Part shown: one piece after another, positions 32,080 to 34,133 of the stretch
Numbering within the stretch: the first letter of the stretch is position 1
How the letters are laid out: the number at the start of each line of letters is the position of its first letter
NCBI GenBank assembly: GCA_934527255.1
Contig: CAKTAM010000005.1
Span: 1 to 34,133 of the forward strand
Length of the DNA: 34,133 nt
From: an uncultured Oscillospiraceae bacterium
GTDB lineage: Bacteria; Bacillota; Clostridia; Oscillospirales; Ruminococcaceae
Direction: 5' to 3'
The notes under the pieces: model-generated
Databases searched by the model: none
What the model was told of the DNA's origin: nothing
The model's input: the letters and a program-made list of their open reading frames with translations, nothing else
Position numbers and translations under genes: made by a program

Positions 32080-33552
32080 ATGACGGATACATCCATTTAT
32101 CAGGATATTGCCGCACGCACCGGCGGTGACATCTACATTGGGGTCGTTGGCCCGGTGCGCACAGGAAAAAGCACGTTTATCAAGCGGTTTATGGAAGAAC
32201 TGGTGCTGCCGCAGATGACCAACGCCCCGCAGAAAATGCGGGCGGTGGATGAGCTGCCGCAGTCGGCGGCGGGGCGCACCATTATGACGACCGAGCCAAA
32301 ATTCATTCCGGAGCAGGCCGTCGTCATTCAGCCGGAGGAGGGCGTTACGCTGCGTGCGCGCCTGGTGGATTGTGTGGGCTATCTGGTGCCCGGCGCCATG
32401 GGGGCGCAGGAAAACGAAAAACCGCGCATGGTAAAATCGCCGTGGTTTGAAGAAGAGGTGCCGTTTGATACGGCGGCGGAGACCGGCACGCAAAAGGTCA
32501 TCTGCGATCATTCTACCATTGGGCTGGTCGTCACGACGGACGGCAGCATCAGCGATATTCCGCGCGAAAGCTACGAGGCGGCCGAGGAACGGGTCATACG
32601 CGAACTGACGGCACTGAATAAACCGTTTGTGGTGCTGCTCAACTGTGTGTCGCCCACCGGGGCTACGGCGCAGGCACTGGCGGAGACACTCAGCCGCAAA
32701 TACGGCCGCAGGGTGCTGCCGGTGTCCTGCCTGGAGCTGCGCCTGCAGGATATCAACGAAATTCTGAAAAGCGTGCTGTACGAGTTTCCTATCAAAGAGC
32801 TGGCCTTCTGCATGCCCAAATGGGTCACCATGCTGGAAAAGGATCATTGGCTGCAGCAGGCGGTGTATGGAGCGGTGCAAAGCTATGCGGAAAAGCTGCA
32901 CTGCGTGCGGGATATTTTTGATGCCGCGGCGGTGGAGTGCGATTATTTGAAAGAAAGCCATGTGCAGGCGGTGGAGCTTGGCACCGGCTGCATCCGGCTG
33001 GAGCTGACCCTGAACCACGATATCTTTTATCAGGTGCTGGGGGAGACCACCGGCCTTGAGATCTGCGACGAGGCCAGCCTGATGCCCTGTGTCATCCAGC
33101 TGGCGCGCATTCGCACCCAATACGAAAAGGTGCGCTCGGCACTGGAGCAGGTAGAGGCCACCGGGTATGGGATCGTCATGCCTGCCCTCAGCGAGCTGAC
33201 GCTGGAGGAGCCGGAGATCATCCGACAGGGCGGGCGCTACGGTGTGCGGCTGCGGGCCAGCGCGCCCAGCATCCACATGATGAAAACTGAGATACACACG
33301 GAGGTCGCACCCATTGTGGGCAGCGAAAAGCAGTCGGAAGAGCTGGTGCTCAGTCTGATGCACGATTTTGAGGAGGACCCCATTCGCATCTGGGACAGCA
33401 ACATTTTTGGCAAAAGCCTGCACGAGCTGGTGAACGAGGGCCTGCACAGCAAGCTGCTGCACATGCCGCAGGAGGCCCGCACCAAGCTGCAGGAGACCCT
33501 GCAGCGCATTATCAATGACGGCTGCAGCGGGCTGATCTGCATCATTCTGTAA
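32080..33552 (+). CDS. spoIVA: stage IV sporulation protein A (spore coat assembly ATPase)
   Basis: SpoIVA (490 aa, normal length) polymerises by ATP hydrolysis on the forespore surface to form the base layer of the spore coat. The N-terminal TRAFAC-type ATPase domain has Walker A GPVRTGKST (24-32), the sensor region MTTEPKFIPE and DCVGYLVPGAMG. The characteristic C-terminal GLICIIL tail, needed in Bacillus for membrane/SpoVM targeting, is intact. GGGGGA (32068-32073) favours the ATG at 32080 over the ATG at 32074. It is a single-gene unit with a sigma-E-like promoter and a terminator at 33609-33636. It indicates that the lineage is, or recently was, spore-forming. Confidence 0.97.
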   Translation: MTDTSIYQDIAARTGGDIYIGVVGPVRTGKSTFIKRFMEELVLPQMTNAPQKMRAVDELPQSAAGRTIMTTEPKFIPEQAVVIQPEEGVTLRARLVDCVGYLVPGAMGAQENEKPRMVKSPWFEEEVPFDTAAETGTQKVICDHSTIGLVVTTDGSISDIPRESYEAAEERVIRELTALNKPFVVLLNCVSPTGATAQALAETLSRKYGRRVLPVSCLELRLQDINEILKSVLYEFPIKELAFCMPKWVTMLEKDHWLQQAVYGAVQSYAEKLHCVRDIFDAAAVECDYLKESHVQAVELGTGCIRLELTLNHDIFYQVLGETTGLEICDEASLMPCVIQLARIRTQYEKVRSALEQVEATGYGIVMPALSELTLEEPEIIRQGGRYGVRLRASAPSIHMMKTEIHTEVAPIVGSEKQSEELVLSLMHDFEEDPIRIWDSNIFGKSLHELVNEGLHSKLLHMPQEARTKLQETLQRIINDGCSGLICIIL

Positions 33553-33608
33553 AGCGCCGCCTGTCACCCGGCGGGCGCGGCTGCGCTCTGTGACAAAAGC
33601 ATCATACA

Positions 33609-33636
33609 AAAAGGCCGCCTGTGCAGGCGGCCTTTT
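33609..33636. terminator. terminator downstream of spoIVA
   Basis: A 12-bp perfect stem AAAAGGCCGCCT / AGGCGGCCTTTT with loop GTGC has A and T tracts on both sides. It can also serve the gene remnant read leftward at 33652. Confidence 0.85.
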
Positions 33637-33651
33637 CACTGTGGGCAAATT

Positions 33652-33831
33652 TCAGCGGTTCCATCCAAACAGGCTCAGCAGCTTCTGCCAGAAGGTCATC
33701 GGCTGCGCTTCCTCTGCAGCGGCCGCCTCGGCGGTGGCCTTGCGGATGCTGTCGGTCTTCATCACAAACTGAACGGAGGTCACGTTGGTGTTTTTGTCGG
33801 ATACAAACGATCCGGTCTCTACATCGCTGCC
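33652..33831 (-). pseudogene. 3' end of an unidentified minus-strand gene
   Basis: The minus-strand frame ending at TGA 33652 reads GSDVETGSFVSDKNTNV and ends MTFWQKLLSLFGWNR. Its third-position GC bias is strong, as in real genes of this window. The frame stays open further upstream, but beyond about 33831 the sequence loses coding character and offers no start codon with a ribosome site. I interpret it as a truncated gene end, about 59 residues. A small intact gene with an unseen start is possible. I do not recognise the family. Confidence 0.5.
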
Positions 33832-33849
33832 GGATATGCTGCGGCGCGC

Positions 33850-33968
33850 GGCTGCTGCAGAGCAGGGAAGCGGATCTGCAGACGCTTTGCCGCAGCCTGG
33901 CAGTGACGTGCTGGAAAAAGCAGCAGCGGTTTGAAATGTGCCGGGTAAAAAATGAAAAAAAGACTTGA
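33850..33968 (+). pseudogene. possible 3' end of an unidentified plus-strand gene
   Basis: A plus-strand frame ending at TGA 33968 (ADLQTLCRSLAVTCWKKQQ... then VKNEKKT) looks protein-like. It has no start before it overlaps the opposing remnant. The two gene ends point away from each other, as if a deletion had removed both 5' halves. Confidence 0.3.
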
Positions 33969-33994
33969 CTTTTCCGGTGCTTGTGTCGTATAAT
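33965..33994 (+). promoter_or_regulatory. strong promoter of the tRNA cluster
   Basis: TTGACT (33965-33970), 18-nt spacer, TATAAT (33989-33994), 22 nt ahead of the tRNA-Arg gene. Confidence 0.85.
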
Positions 33995-34016
33995 AATCAA
34001 GCAGCCTGTGGGATAT

Positions 34017-34093
34017 GCGCCTGTAGCTCAGCTGGATAGAGCATCTGCCTTCTAAGCAGAGGGTCGGGGGTTCGAGTCCCTCCAGGCGCGCCA
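34017..34093 (+). tRNA. tRNA-Arg (anticodon UCU)
   Basis: A complete cloverleaf. The acceptor is GCGCCTG/CAGGCGC, the D arm is GCTC...GAGC, and the anticodon arm is TCTGC-CTTCTAA-GCAGA with anticodon TCT at 34051-34053. The T arm is GGGGG-TTCGAGT-CCCTC, followed by discriminator G and an encoded CCA. It reads AGA codons. Confidence 0.96.
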
Positions 34094-34099
34094 TTGGAT

Positions 34100-34133
34100 G
34101 GTGGCTATAGCTCAGTTGGCTAGAGTGCCAGAT
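34100..34133 (+). tRNA. partial tRNA, probably tRNA-His, cut by the window end
   Basis: GGTGGCTATAGCTCAGTTGG is a typical tRNA 5' half, with an acceptor strand and D arm like those of tRNA-His, including the extra 5' G. The window ends before the anticodon, so the identity is inferred. Confidence 0.75.

Noticed and set aside
32023..33648. 541-aa minus-strand open frame over spoIVA
   Set aside because: It is the shadow of spoIVA, which has full-length homology-type motifs and a proper promoter and ribosome site.

Overview
The window is GC-rich, compact, low-redundancy bacterial chromosome. Gene content points to a high-GC member of the Clostridia, most likely Oscillospiraceae/Ruminococcaceae of the gut. 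It carries spoIVA behind a sigma-E-like promoter, a ClpE-type unfoldase with an N-terminal zinc finger, ecfA1-ecfA2-ecfT-truA, Firmicutes-style AGGAGG ribosome sites and TTG(ACA)-N17-TATA(AT) promoters. The genus cannot be fixed from the sequence alone. No phage, plasmid, IS element or CRISPR array is visible.

Layout. 185-1330 is a THUMP-type rRNA methyltransferase (+), which converges on typA/bipA (-, 1648-3480). 4063-12626 is a long + strand run: ruvC-ruvA-ruvB, a Methyltrans_SAM-type methyltransferase, ecfA1-ecfA2-ecfT, truA, a DUF5711-like membrane-anchored protein and a CvpA-family protein. The ClpE-type ATPase follows (12717-15014) and ends at a perfect bidirectional terminator. 15353-18193 (-) is a two-gene glycoside-hydrolase operon with its own promoter. 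Divergent from it is a PduO-type cobalamin adenosyltransferase fused to a GlcG/HbpS-like domain (+), then a nicotinamidase-like cysteine hydrolase (+).

20591-26755 is the aspartate-family amino-acid locus. hom-lysC(aspartokinase)-asd runs leftward and thrC-thrB runs rightward, from two promoters whose -10 hexamers overlap. Together these encode the whole aspartate-to-threonine route: aspartate kinase, aspartate-semialdehyde dehydrogenase, homoserine dehydrogenase, homoserine kinase and threonine synthase. 26910-27875 is a lipoprotein M15 D,D-carboxypeptidase. 27987-29252 (-) is an (alpha/alpha)6-barrel glycosidase, and 29298-30104 (-) a YwaF/TIGR02206-type membrane protein. 30471-30914 (-) is a GNAT acetyltransferase broken by a single in-frame TAG. 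31000-31740 (-) is a class I methyltransferase. spoIVA (+) follows, then a stretch of apparent gene remnants, then a tRNA cluster beginning with tRNA-Arg(UCU) and a truncated, probable tRNA-His.

Most of the window is ordinary housekeeping DNA, and I did not find a convincing new multi-gene system. The points most worth a second look are: a Shine-Dalgarno plus in-frame ATG exactly at the domain boundary inside the PduO-GlcG fusion; a tandem-hairpin element at 20308-20462; the mutually exclusive divergent thr/hom promoters with an adjoining inverted repeat; the single-codon GNAT lesion; and the truncated gene ends next to the tRNA cluster.
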